Source: Clostridium sp.
Lineage (GTDB): Bacteria; Bacillota; Clostridia; Lachnospirales; Lachnospiraceae
Length of the DNA: 58,180 bases
NCBI GenBank assembly: GCA_023667695.1
Contig: JAMOZY010000015.1
Coordinates: 1-58,180 of the forward strand
Direction: 5' to 3'
A model generated the notes under the pieces. That model saw only the letters and a list, made by a program, of their open reading frames with translations, had not been told where the DNA came from and did no database searches. Below are positions 1-8,785 of this stretch, piece by piece. Every line of letters begins with the position of its first letter. Positions within the stretch are counted from its first letter, which is position 1. The translations under genes and the position numbers were made by a program.

Positions 1-2
1 GT

Positions 3-662
3 CAGGACTTTCTGGCAGAGCTGGGTATTACGAATATGGAAACGCAATATGTAACGGATATCTATTTGTTTCATGATTACTCATCTAGGAGCGAAGTGTA
101 TTTAGGCAGGAAGGGATGGCAGATTTATATGTACTGGGGCACCGAAGATATGAGTGATGATTTTCTGCCGGAGAATTACTGGACAAAGCAAACGTTGATG
201 AGTAATTCCAAAGAAGCAACATTGCCTTATGAAATGCACGATGCCTATCTGAATGAATTATATGGAGAAGAAAACTATGGAGAAATAAGAGCCTGGAACG
301 GAGTGGCGGTGTTTACTGTATTGGATGACGGAATCATAGATGCCTGGATTCAGAACCCGGTGGAAAATAAAGAATTACTGGCAGAGCATGTAACCCTGCT
401 GGAGTTCGACCAGGTATTCAAGCAGGGCCTGGCACAGCTGGAAACCCTCTATGGGGACTCCGGAACCGGACCGGCCTTGGAGAGAAAGGATATTAAAATT
501 ACGGTAATCGAATTAAATTATGCCCGGATGCAGTCCCCGAATACGGAAGGGGAATTCGCCATGATACCGGTATGGGATTTTAAAACCGGACCAGATGGAG
601 AAAGCATGGTCAGCATCAATGCCATAGATGGCAGTGTCTTTGACCGGAGGCAGGGATATTAA
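3..662 (+). CDS. Lipoprotein-family paralog, C-terminal part (5' cut by window edge)
   Basis: The reading frame is open from the first base, so the gene begins before the window. The first ATG at 36 is internal: the residues before it (DFLAELGI) match the CRDFLTSLGM and CKDFLDELGI segments in the middle of the two downstream paralogs at 1755 and 3359. The C-terminal end carries the shared signature: an ARMQSPN segment, MIPVWDF, and INAIDGSVFD close to the terminal QGY. This end resembles the DUF6034 family of Clostridia lipoproteins as I recall it, which I could not confirm. Function is unknown. By analogy with its paralogs it should be a surface-anchored lipoprotein. Its TAA overlaps the stop of the convergent gene by four bases. 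Confidence 0.8.
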   Translation, partial: QDFLAELGITNMETQYVTDIYLFHDYSSRSEVYLGRKGWQIYMYWGTEDMSDDFLPENYWTKQTLMSNSKEATLPYEMHDAYLNELYGEENYGEIRAWNGVAVFTVLDDGIIDAWIQNPVENKELLAEHVTLLEFDQVFKQGLAQLETLYGDSGTGPALERKDIKITVIELNYARMQSPNTEGEFAMIPVWDFKTGPDGESMVSINAIDGSVFDRRQGY

Positions 663-1510
663 TATTCTTCCATCTCCAGAATCATCCGGATGAAGCGGAA
701 AGAGGTCTCACGGTTTTCTTCTCCCAGAACAGTAGGGATGCATAGCAGGGGCTGCTCCAGCTGGATGCCGGTTTCTTCTGCAAATCTGGTGCCGGAAAGG
801 TCGATGGCATAGTAATCGGAATCCACCACCGGACCTTCGCATTCATATAACCGGTCCTGGACTGCCTCAAAAAGGTCTGGGGGAAGGGCAAAATGCAACT
901 CCGTAAGATAGCCGTCTATGGCATAAAACTGCACGACTGCTGCATCACATATGATGATTTGGGTGGATTCATTGGTCAAATTGGACAGCATCTTACTATA
1001 AGGGGTCATATCATTGGGAGCCGTATCCTCAGGATACATCTCATAACCGATATCAATCAGATAACGGGCATCCTCCGGTACATCATAGTAGCTGCTGTAT
1101 AGTGCAGAAACGGTTTCTGCAAAGGTGGTATTTTCCATATCATTGACCAGTGCAATATCCAGTGCAATGGGTCGGGTGATGATATAGACCTGCCGTATGA
1201 TTAGGAAAAGGGCAAAGCAGATGGCGACAACCGCAGCAAATTTCCAGAAATAATAGAGGATAATATACTGTACCTTCCGCCAGAAGGTCAGCTCCCGAAG
1301 CTTTTCCCGCTCCTGTTGACGTTGGTAGGCACGTCGTTCCTTCGGGGTCATATCCAGAAGCTCTAAGTTGTTCTCCATAACTACTGGTGTGTGGGAAGGG
1401 TGCTTTTGGGAGACGGTATCCGCTTCGGACGCCGGCTTCGGCTTTGGATTTGATTCCTTTGAATTTGCTTCTTTCTCTGGATTGGTTTGTTTTTGTAGGA
1501 TTTCACTCAT
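659..1510 (-). CDS. Single-pass membrane protein of unknown function
   Basis: This 283-residue protein is the only - strand gene in the window. Residues 1-70 are polar and rich in Lys, Glu, Pro and Ser, followed by a basic stretch (PKERRAYQRQQ) that fits a cytoplasmic N terminus. One strong hydrophobic segment spans about residues 82-110. The remaining ~170 residues would lie outside the cell and are acidic and rich in Tyr and Asp. I recognise no catalytic motif. The start ATG (CAT at 1508-1510) has only a weak upstream purine stretch. It sits between paralogous lipoproteins, convergent with the first, so it may have been inserted between them or may belong to the same surface system. Both ideas are inference. 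Confidence 0.75.
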   Translation of the reverse strand: MSEILQKQTNPEKEANSKESNPKPKPASEADTVSQKHPSHTPVVMENNLELLDMTPKERRAYQRQQEREKLRELTFWRKVQYIILYYFWKFAAVVAICFALFLIIRQVYIITRPIALDIALVNDMENTTFAETVSALYSSYYDVPEDARYLIDIGYEMYPEDTAPNDMTPYSKMLSNLTNESTQIIICDAAVVQFYAIDGYLTELHFALPPDLFEAVQDRLYECEGPVVDSDYYAIDLSGTRFAEETGIQLEQPLLCIPTVLGEENRETSFRFIRMILEMEEY

Positions 1511-1575
1511 GTTATACGTTCTCGATTCTTTTATTTTAGATGCAGGAAAGCCTATGGGTTTCCTATTATGAGTTT

Positions 1576-1584
1576 ATTGTAGCA
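1576..1584 (-). promoter_or_regulatory. Extended -10 promoter candidate for the - strand gene
   Basis: Read on the - strand, the sequence is TGCTACAAT: a TG one base before TACAAT (5 of 6 to the sigma-A -10 consensus). No good -35 box lies 16-18 bases upstream, which is normal for extended -10 promoters. It is 66 bases before the start codon of the 283-residue membrane protein. Confidence 0.4.
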
Positions 1585-1711
1585 TAGAATGACGGGAATG
1601 GCATAAGAATATTCTGAAATTATCCTAAAATTATCCTGTCTTTTTTGTAAAGCAGGCGGAGACGGACCGAAAATCGGAAGAGTTGGATACAACTTAGATA
1701 CAATAAAAGGA

Positions 1712-1717
1712 TATAAT
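1712..1717 (+). promoter_or_regulatory. Possible -10 box upstream of lipoprotein gene
   Basis: A perfect TATAAT lies 38 bases before the ATG at 1755. A convincing -35 is missing: the best candidate, TACAAC at 18 bases, is weak. A short inverted repeat (GTTG, GATA, CAAC) lies just upstream. The 1511-1754 gap is otherwise AT-rich and without a gene. Confidence 0.35.
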
Positions 1718-1754
1718 GAATGCGATTGTATGATTACAGTAGGGAGGCGATGAA

Positions 1755-3323
1755 ATGCTGCAATCGAAGATAATAAAAACTATAAGACGGATTACATGCA
1801 ATGCTGGTATTCTATCCCTGATTCTGATGACCGGCTGCCTGGAAAATCCGGACACAGAATATGTCAGTAACAAAGAAGGTCTGGGGAATCTGATTACGAG
1901 CAATATCGCTACGGATGCCGGTGTTCCGATTCAGCAGCAGGTCCATGCACCGGAACAGGTATCCTGGGACTGTGAAGCTGCCGGGGCGGAGGTCGGCATT
2001 CATGCCGCTGTGATTATACCGGAGGTAACGGCAGTTCCCATCTGGCAGCTCCGGCAGAAGGAACTGAATCGTGACCTGCTGGAATTCTATGCCGAAACCA
2101 TATTTGAAGAAGGAAAGATACGAAATACCGCTTATTATACAAAGGAAACCATAGACCATAGAGTGGATTATCTGACAGAGTTTTTGGAAAACGGCTGTCT
2201 GTCTGATGGAACGCCTTTGGATGAAATCATACTGGAAACGGATAGCGGAAGGAAAACCTTAGCGGATGATATTCGGGATTATATTCCGGTTTTATATGAA
2301 GACTATGAAGGTTTGTCACAGGAACCGTCTTATGGAGATGCAGTCGATTATTCATTTGTAACAGAACATACAACAATAGGGTATGGGGGAACCGCAAGGG
2401 CAATGCCCTATGATTGGGAATATGGCAATGCAACGGGAATTTATAATGGAAAAGAATATAATCTGACCCTGGAAACAGATGGGATGAATGCAGCAGTAAG
2501 ATTTGCATTGGACGAGTATGAAACAACCGTCTATGGATATGATTACCGATGCATTGAGTATCAAAAGAATGCTTTGAATTCCCATGAAAACCGGGAGTCG
2601 GAAAGCACCTGTACCCTATCCCGGGACGAAGCAGCAGCGCTCTGCCGGGACTTTTTGACCTCTCTGGGCATGGAGCATATGGAGACAAATGAAATCGAAG
2701 AGCTGGCTCTTTGGGAAAGTGGACAGGATGGAATACCAGAATACAATTATTTAGGAAATAAGGGATATCTCATTTTATTTCATCGAGGGTATAATTCCAT
2801 GCAGGACATTTCGGTTCGTCTGTCAACAGAGGATATCTTAGAACAATCCAACAGTATTCAACAAATCGCCTTTGAATGCTTTCAGGAGAAATATCCTTAT
2901 GAAGAGGAAATGCAGAAGGAATTACAGGCGGAAGAGGCATCTGAGAAGGAATCACAGGAAGAAGGGGTTATCGTAAAGACGGTTCCGGAGCTGGCGGCGT
3001 TTATTGTGACAGATGACGGCATTACTTATGCATGGATTCAAAATCCCATGGAAGAAGAGGTTTGTCTGGCTGAAAATGTAATGCTGCTGGATTTTGAACG
3101 GGTGGAAACCCAGGCGAAAGCACATTTTGAAACGTTGTATGCAGATGCCGAGGAAGAAGCTACGGCTACCTTTGTGGAATTGAATTATGCAGCCATGTGG
3201 TCCCCGAATCAGGAAGGAGAATATATCATGATACCGGTATGGGATTTTAGACATGGAAATAAGGTGTTTGTCAGTATTAATGCCATTGACGGAACCGTAT
3301 TTGACCGGGAACAGGGATACTAA
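1755..3323 (+). CDS. Putative lipoprotein, paralog 2 of 3
   Basis: This 522-residue protein has a lipoprotein signal: basic start, hydrophobic stretch and lipobox LMTGC, with the cysteine near residue 28. It should therefore be exported and lipid-anchored. The conserved YVSNKE motif follows shortly after the cysteine and is shared with the next gene. The C-terminal third ends in MIPVWDF, INAIDGTVFD and a final EQGY. This C-terminal signature is shared by all three paralogs, while the middle regions diverge strongly. A segment rich in Glu and Lys (about residues 376-405) separates the middle from the C-terminal domain. An AGGGAGGCGATGAA ribosome site precedes the ATG. It resembles DUF6034 proteins, without confirmation. 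Role unknown. Confidence 0.85.
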   Translation: MLQSKIIKTIRRITCNAGILSLILMTGCLENPDTEYVSNKEGLGNLITSNIATDAGVPIQQQVHAPEQVSWDCEAAGAEVGIHAAVIIPEVTAVPIWQLRQKELNRDLLEFYAETIFEEGKIRNTAYYTKETIDHRVDYLTEFLENGCLSDGTPLDEIILETDSGRKTLADDIRDYIPVLYEDYEGLSQEPSYGDAVDYSFVTEHTTIGYGGTARAMPYDWEYGNATGIYNGKEYNLTLETDGMNAAVRFALDEYETTVYGYDYRCIEYQKNALNSHENRESESTCTLSRDEAAALCRDFLTSLGMEHMETNEIEELALWESGQDGIPEYNYLGNKGYLILFHRGYNSMQDISVRLSTEDILEQSNSIQQIAFECFQEKYPYEEEMQKELQAEEASEKESQEEGVIVKTVPELAAFIVTDDGITYAWIQNPMEEEVCLAENVMLLDFERVETQAKAHFETLYADAEEEATATFVELNYAAMWSPNQEGEYIMIPVWDFRHGNKVFVSINAIDGTVFDREQGY

Positions 3324-3358
3324 AGATTCGGGACTCATGTATGGAAGGAGGAGGTAAG

Positions 3359-4921
3359 ATGAACAGCATAAAAAGAAAAGCATTGGCATGCACCGGGATT
3401 TTTCTTCTGCTAACAACAGGCTGTCAGCAAAGTCCGGATATGGAATATGTTTCCAATAAGGAAGAGCAGGGTACGTTGATTCTGGACAATAGTATAGAAG
3501 ATTCCGGCATTCCCATTGCAGAGCAGGTCCATGCGCCAACAAGAGTGAATCATGTCTGTGAAAAGGTAGACCCGTATACATCCATTCGTATCGATGTGAT
3601 TGTTGTGATACCGGACCAGACCAGCATACCAATGTATACGGTTTCAGCCATGGACATCGATAGGGAAACTGTGGAACGCTATACGGACATTTTGTATGAG
3701 GGAGGAGAATTTTACAACCGGGAATACGGCTCGAAGAATCGGACGACGGATGAACTCTATGAGATTGTTGATGCTTACAGGCAGATGCTGGATTCTGCCG
3801 AGGTTACGGATGTAGAGGAGCCGGTATGGGATGCATATGGCAATCTTGTTGCGTTAAATGAAGCGGATTATGCATTTTTTGAAGCGGCGGCAGAGGACTA
3901 CCAGGAACAGATACCGGAATCCGAGGACCGCCTGACCTATGGTTCGCCGATTTCCTATGATTTTGTTAAGCATAGAATCAATGCAAACTATGGCTTTCTG
4001 GCAGATGGTACGGTGGTTAGCTATGATTATGAATTCCAGACGGCATCCTATACGGGTCTGCATAATGGCGTGGAGCATGACCTGACCCTATATCGGGATG
4101 GAATGAATTCAGAGCTGCGGTTTCTGCTGGCAAGAGATATCCGGCTGGAGAATGGTTATACCATGGATGAGCTGTATGTGGGAGAAGGGGATTCTGCTTA
4201 TGTACAGAAGCCGAATACCTGCCGGTATTCCCAGGAAGAGGCAGTTGCTCTTTGCAAGGATTTTCTGGATGAGTTGGGGATTGAGAAGATGGAGGTACAG
4301 AGTGTGGAACCCGTCTCTCTGGTCAAGAACCATCTTACGAATCAGGAGGAATTCCTGGGAAATGAGGGATATCAGATTTGGTTTTCCTGGGGAGAAGGAG
4401 ACATGCTGGAGTGCCGTTCCTCCGGAACTGACTGGGAGATGATGCGTATGCATGATAGTCCATATACATCAGAGGTTTATAGAAAGGTAGCATTCCCATC
4501 GACAATTTCTTCGATGGATGGGGATGATTTAGAAGAGGATATTTCTGTCCAACGGTTTTCCTGTGCGGCAGGTTTTTGTGTGATGAATGACGGAATCGTA
4601 GATGCATGGATTCGCAATCCGATTGAGAATCCGGAGCTTCTGGCAGAAAATGTCCGGCTTTTAAGCTTTGAGCAGGTGCTGGAGCGGGGAATTGCACAGC
4701 TGGAGGTGCTTTATGGGGATAGCGGCGGTGAGCTTGGCAAAGTAGATATCAAGATTTCTACCATTTGTCTGCATTATGCGCGGATGCAGTCTCCGGATAC
4801 GGAGGGAGAGTTTACCATGATTCCGGTGTGGGACTTTAAAACGGACGGGCTCGACAGCAAAAGCATGCTCACCATCAACGCCATTGACGGCAGTGTATTT
4901 GACTGGGAACAGGGATACTAA
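3359..4921 (+). CDS. Putative lipoprotein, paralog 3 of 3
   Basis: The protein has 520 residues from the ATG at 3359. This start is preferred over the in-frame ATG at 3341 because GGAGGAGG lies immediately before it, and the protein then opens with a normal lipoprotein signal (MNSIKRK, hydrophobic stretch, lipobox LTTGC). YVSNKEE follows the cysteine as in paralog 2. The C terminus repeats the family signature (ARMQSPD, MIPVWDF, INAIDGSVFD, EQGY). It is closest to the truncated first copy over the last 150 residues (for example WIRNPIENPELLAENV versus WIQNPVENKELLAEHV). The gene lies 35 bases after paralog 2, so the two are probably co-transcribed. Function unknown. Confidence 0.85.
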   Translation: MNSIKRKALACTGIFLLLTTGCQQSPDMEYVSNKEEQGTLILDNSIEDSGIPIAEQVHAPTRVNHVCEKVDPYTSIRIDVIVVIPDQTSIPMYTVSAMDIDRETVERYTDILYEGGEFYNREYGSKNRTTDELYEIVDAYRQMLDSAEVTDVEEPVWDAYGNLVALNEADYAFFEAAAEDYQEQIPESEDRLTYGSPISYDFVKHRINANYGFLADGTVVSYDYEFQTASYTGLHNGVEHDLTLYRDGMNSELRFLLARDIRLENGYTMDELYVGEGDSAYVQKPNTCRYSQEEAVALCKDFLDELGIEKMEVQSVEPVSLVKNHLTNQEEFLGNEGYQIWFSWGEGDMLECRSSGTDWEMMRMHDSPYTSEVYRKVAFPSTISSMDGDDLEEDISVQRFSCAAGFCVMNDGIVDAWIRNPIENPELLAENVRLLSFEQVLERGIAQLEVLYGDSGGELGKVDIKISTICLHYARMQSPDTEGEFTMIPVWDFKTDGLDSKSMLTINAIDGSVFDWEQGY

Positions 4922-4961
4922 TAATTACCTTCTATCACAATATAAGCGTTCTCAGGAACAG

Positions 4962-4996
4962 AGCGGATAGGACCATTTTGGTTTTGTCCGCTTTTT
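4962..4996 (+). terminator. Rho-independent terminator after lipoprotein genes
   Basis: A hairpin pairs AGCGGATAGGACC with GGTTTTGTCCGCT (13 pairs including G-U wobbles, loop ATTTT) and runs straight into a T tract. It ends the lipoprotein operon before the signalling operon. Confidence 0.8.
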
Positions 4997-5043
4997 CAAT
5001 GTTTTTTTCTGACAGGAAGGTGTTCGGAATCACAGGAAATAAA

Positions 5044-5072
5044 TTGACATTTCTACAGAAAAGTGGTATTTT
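5044..5072 (+). promoter_or_regulatory. Sigma-A promoter of the signalling/chemosensory operon
   Basis: TTGACA (perfect -35) at 5044-5049, a 17-base spacer, and TATTTT (4 of 6) at 5067-5072. The start of transcription would fall about 40 bases before the ATG at 5121. It is the only good promoter seen ahead of the cluster 5121-15381. Confidence 0.65.
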
Positions 5073-5120
5073 ATTTTAGAAAGCAACCTATTAACCTTAT
5101 GAAGGAAATGAGGAGATGGC

Positions 5121-6203
5121 ATGGATAAACAGCAGATATTGATTGTAGATGATGAGGAAGTAAATCGCGCAATACTGAAAGGGATGTTTCAGGACGAGTA
5201 TGAAACGATTGAGGCGGCAAACGGTCAGGACGCAATTCTTCAGATTGAGAAGAATCAAAATATCGTATTGATTTTACTGGATATTGTAATGCCCGTTATG
5301 AATGGCTTTAAGGTTCTGGACTATATGCAGGAGCATAAGCTATTGGAATCCATTCCGGTGATATTGATTACCAGTGAGGCGGTTCAGGACAGTGAAGACC
5401 AGGCATATGCCTACGGCGTGGCGGATGTCATGCATAAGCCGTTTTATCCACACATTGTAAAGAGAAGAAGTAAGAATATTATTGAATTATATCAGAACAA
5501 GCATAACATGGAGGTTCGCTTAAAGGAGCAGGAGGAAGCGATTCTGGCACAGCAGAAGGAACTTCGGGAGAATAATGAGTTCATGATTGATTCCCTTAGC
5601 TCAGTTGTGGAGTTCCGAAGCGCAGAGACCGGCGAGCATACCAGACGGATTAAGTATTTTACCCGGATTATGCTGAAGTATCTGATGCAGTATTATCCGA
5701 AGTACGGTCTGACCCCGGAGGAGATTGACAAGATTGCAAGAGCATCTGCCCTTCATGATATCGGCAAAATCGGAATTCCGGATTCCATTCTTTTGAAGCC
5801 GGCCCGTCTGACCCCGGAGGAATTTGAGATTATGAAGGCGCACACCACCATTGGCTGTGATATTTTGGAGAAGTCATATCGGAACCGGAGCAGTGATTTC
5901 TTCCGGTATTGCTATGAAATCTGCCGGTTCCATCATGAACGCTGGGATGGCAATGGATATCCGGACCATCTGGTAGGAGATGAGATTCCGCTCAGCGCCC
6001 AGGTGGTTGCCGTTGCGGATGTTTATGATGCACTGGTAAGTCCGAGAGTATATAAGAGCGTTTACGCAAATAACGAGGCCTTTGATATGATTATGAATGG
6101 AGAATGCGGACAGTTTTCTCCGGATATACTGGAATGCTTCCAGCTTGCAAAGGTAGACTTTTTCAACATTGTAGAAGTAATAAAGATGTTTGACTTTTCG
6201 TGA
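5121..6203 (+). CDS. Response regulator with HD-GYP c-di-GMP phosphodiesterase domain
   Basis: The 360-residue protein has an N-terminal receiver domain (phosphoacceptor Asp54 in LLDIVMP; the conserved Lys precedes PFYP near residue 106). A coiled linker spans about 125-155 and an HD-GYP domain about 160-350. The catalytic signature is complete: His173 (GEHTRR), His212-Asp213 (LHDIGKIGIPD), His241, His271-His272, GNGYP at 277-281, and the DVYDAL segment at 300-305. HD-GYP domains hydrolyse cyclic di-GMP, so phosphorylation of the receiver would be expected to control second-messenger level. It is the first gene of the operon that carries the kinase and the chemosensory genes. The likely phosphodonor is the kinase at 6293 or CheA at 11184, which is inference. 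Confidence 0.93.
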   Translation: MDKQQILIVDDEEVNRAILKGMFQDEYETIEAANGQDAILQIEKNQNIVLILLDIVMPVMNGFKVLDYMQEHKLLESIPVILITSEAVQDSEDQAYAYGVADVMHKPFYPHIVKRRSKNIIELYQNKHNMEVRLKEQEEAILAQQKELRENNEFMIDSLSSVVEFRSAETGEHTRRIKYFTRIMLKYLMQYYPKYGLTPEEIDKIARASALHDIGKIGIPDSILLKPARLTPEEFEIMKAHTTIGCDILEKSYRNRSSDFFRYCYEICRFHHERWDGNGYPDHLVGDEIPLSAQVVAVADVYDALVSPRVYKSVYANNEAFDMIMNGECGQFSPDILECFQLAKVDFFNIVEVIKMFDFS

Positions 6204-6223
6204 TAAGGATTTTGTAATACATA

Positions 6224-6267
6224 AAAGGATAGCAGACGGCAAAATCTTTTGTTTTCTGCTTTCCTTT
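6224..6267 (+). terminator. Hairpin with T tract between phosphodiesterase and kinase genes
   Basis: AAAGGATAGCAGA pairs with TCTGCTTTCCTTT (12 pairs, one T-T mismatch), with an inner AAAA/TTTT continuation. It is followed by a short T run. It lies between co-directional genes, so it may be a partial terminator that lowers kinase expression relative to the first gene. Confidence 0.55.
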
Positions 6268-6292
6268 TTCGTTGTACCCGTGGAGGAAGATC

Positions 6293-7708
6293 ATGGAGCA
6301 AATGGATGAATATTTATTTCCAATGGAAGATGCGCTGGAGATGATTCTGATGTTCGACCGGACAGGGACCATAGTTTATGCCAATGCTTCCGCCAGAACC
6401 AAGCTGGAATACGGCGAAGAGCTTTGCGGCAGACACATCAGTGATGTGTTCCCCAATACCTTCCAGCGGTCAGAGGAGGGATTCCAGACGGATTATCCCT
6501 TTGGAATGCCCCAGCAGAATCTGGTGGCATATCGAAAGAATCTGACCTGTTTTCCGGTAGAAACCAGAATCATAGAGGATGCTGCGGCAGCCGGACGCTA
6601 CACCTGTATGGCAAATGACATACTGGAAAAGGAATATTTGAGCCGGGAAGTCGAACAGGTACGGCAGGAGGCCCAGCAGGCAATGAAGGTAAAGTCAGAG
6701 TTTGTTGCCAATGTAACCCATGAGCTTCGCACACCGGTAAACGGTATCCTTGGTAATGTCAGGGATTTGCTGGAGGGAGAGACCGACCAGCATACAGAGC
6801 AGTATCTGCGGCTGATTGAACGCTGCTGCGAGGATATGAATAAGATTATTAACAATATTCTGGACTTTTCCAAGCTGGAGGCCGGAAAGTTCACCTTAGA
6901 GCCGCGGAAATTCCAGTTCCGGAATATGCTGGACTATGTGAAGTCCCAGCATATCAACCGCATTACAGAAAAGGGTCTGGGATTTTTCATGACGGTATCC
7001 CCCCAGATTCCGGAATATATTATTGGAGATGAGCTGCGGATTGTGCAGGTTTTGAACAATCTGTTATCCAATGCCCTGAAGTTTACGGCTTTGGGCAAGA
7101 TTACCGTGGAAGTGGTCCGGACTGCCCGGATTAGTGATAAGATGGAGCTGTTCTTTATTGTAAAGGATACAGGAATCGGCATTGACAAAAGTGACCGGGA
7201 TAAGCTGTTTCAGAGCTTTTCCCAGGTGGACGCTTCGATTTCCAGACGGTACGGCGGTACGGGACTGGGACTGAATATCTGTAAGCAGCTGGTAGAATTA
7301 ATGGGCGGCAGTATCGAAGTGGAAAGTGAAAAGAACAAGGGAAGCACCTTTTCCTTCTCCATCTGGGTTGGAATCAGTGAAGAAGAAGCAGCGTCTGCTG
7401 AGGCCATCCGGTATTCTCCAGTAGATAGGACGGATGCATCCACGGAAGAGGAAGAGCCGGGAGCAGTCCGAATTTATGGCACACCGGACAATCAGGAACA
7501 GCTAAAGAATAACCTGTCCAAGCTGATTCTCTGTGTGGAAATGGAAAACTGGGAAAAAGCAGAAATGTTCATGGATATTATTAAGCAGTTAACCGAGGGC
7601 GCACCCCGGGAAGTCGGTCGGGTTGTTCTGCGTTTAAAGATGGCGATTCAAAAGGAAAACTATGACAAAGTAGTTGCAGAGCTGGATGCCTTTGAACAGC
7701 TTTTATAG
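6293..7708 (+). CDS. PAS-domain sensor histidine kinase
   Basis: The protein has 471 residues from the ATG at 6293, chosen because GGAGGA lies 5 bases upstream; an upstream in-frame TTG at 6272 lacks a ribosome site. The N-terminal ~110 residues look like a PAS domain (ILMFDRTGTIVYAN). The HisKA domain has phosphoacceptor His143 in VTHELRTP. The HATPase_c domain shows LLSNALKF, DTGIGI and GGTGLGL. No transmembrane segment is present, so it senses something in the cytoplasm. The last ~75 residues form a helical segment reminiscent of an HPt domain but without the HxxKG histidine. It is flanked by two response regulators (5121 and 7727), the likely partners. Confidence 0.9.
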   Translation: MEQMDEYLFPMEDALEMILMFDRTGTIVYANASARTKLEYGEELCGRHISDVFPNTFQRSEEGFQTDYPFGMPQQNLVAYRKNLTCFPVETRIIEDAAAAGRYTCMANDILEKEYLSREVEQVRQEAQQAMKVKSEFVANVTHELRTPVNGILGNVRDLLEGETDQHTEQYLRLIERCCEDMNKIINNILDFSKLEAGKFTLEPRKFQFRNMLDYVKSQHINRITEKGLGFFMTVSPQIPEYIIGDELRIVQVLNNLLSNALKFTALGKITVEVVRTARISDKMELFFIVKDTGIGIDKSDRDKLFQSFSQVDASISRRYGGTGLGLNICKQLVELMGGSIEVESEKNKGSTFSFSIWVGISEEEAASAEAIRYSPVDRTDASTEEEEPGAVRIYGTPDNQEQLKNNLSKLILCVEMENWEKAEMFMDIIKQLTEGAPREVGRVVLRLKMAIQKENYDKVVAELDAFEQLL

Positions 7709-7726
7709 CCGAAGGAAGGTGGATAC

Positions 7727-8785
7727 ATGATTGATAGAGAAAAGCATATGGATACAGAGACGATTCTTATCGTGGATGATGTAGAAACCAATCGGGCCAT
7801 TCTGGAAGAAATCATAAAGGATATGGGATGTGTTCCGGTTCTGGCGGAAGGCGGAGAGCAGGCTCTTCAACTGGTGCGGCAGAAGCGGCCCCAGTTGATT
7901 CTGACGGATATCTCCATGCCGGGAATGGATGGCTATGAATTATGCAGGCTTTTAAAGGCAGATGAGAAAACAAGGGAAATTCCCATTATATTTATTTCCG
8001 CCTTTGATGACCCTATGGATATTGTGGAAGGATTTTTACGAGGCGGCGGTGATTATATCACCAAGCCTTTTATTCCAGAGGTCGTACAGGCGCGGGTAGG
8101 GGTTCATCTCCGGCTGTATACTGCCAATCGGGAATTAAAAGAGATGAACCGGCGGCTTCAGGTTTCGGTTGGTGAACAGTTGAAGCAGATGGAGCAGGAA
8201 AAAAAGAATGTATTGTATGCCCTGGCGAATATTGCTGCACATAACAGCAGCTATGACAAGGAATTCCGGGACCGGTTAAGCCGGAACTGCCGGATTCTGG
8301 CACAGGGAATGCAGTTTTCTCCGCTGTTTGAGGATAAGATATCCGATGATTTTATTGATACGATAGGACTGGCGGCGCCTCTTTGCGACATCGGCAACAT
8401 CGGCATCCCCATGGACGTTCTGAAAAAGGAAGCATGGACGCCGGAGGAGGAGCAGATGATACGAAGCCATACGGAAATCGGGGCAAAGCTGTTAAAAGAC
8501 TTGTATGTCAGCAGTGATTATAATGATTTTATCAGCATATCCATTGATATTGCTCATTATCACCATGAAAACTGGGACGGAGGCGGTTATCCGGAGGGCC
8601 GTTCCAGGGAAGAGATTCCTCTTGCTGCACAGATTGTTTCGATTGTGGAACGGTACTGCAGGCTGACAGCCTCGGAAGAGACAGACCGGAAGGAAGCCCT
8701 TGCAGCCATGGAGCCGGAAGCCGGAGTCCGCTTTAATCCGGATATTTATCGTATATGTTGTAAAATTTCACGGCAGTTATGCTGA
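7727..8785 (+). CDS. Response regulator with degenerate HD-GYP domain
   Basis: The 352-residue protein has an intact receiver (Asp61 in LTDISMP, Lys113 in ITKPF), a coiled linker (about 132-165) and an HD-GYP-like domain. Several metal ligands of true HD-GYP enzymes are missing: the HD pair is Cys220-Asp221 (LCDIGNIGIP), the first histidine (GEH in the paralog at 5121) has no counterpart, and the DxYDAL segment reads VERYCRL. His248, His279-His280 and the DGGGYP motif remain. The expected outcome is loss of phosphodiesterase activity with possible retention of ligand or partner binding through the GYP region; this is inference. It starts 19 bases after the kinase gene and is probably translationally close-coupled. 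Confidence 0.88.
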   Translation: MIDREKHMDTETILIVDDVETNRAILEEIIKDMGCVPVLAEGGEQALQLVRQKRPQLILTDISMPGMDGYELCRLLKADEKTREIPIIFISAFDDPMDIVEGFLRGGGDYITKPFIPEVVQARVGVHLRLYTANRELKEMNRRLQVSVGEQLKQMEQEKKNVLYALANIAAHNSSYDKEFRDRLSRNCRILAQGMQFSPLFEDKISDDFIDTIGLAAPLCDIGNIGIPMDVLKKEAWTPEEEQMIRSHTEIGAKLLKDLYVSSDYNDFISISIDIAHYHHENWDGGGYPEGRSREEIPLAAQIVSIVERYCRLTASEETDRKEALAAMEPEAGVRFNPDIYRICCKISRQLC

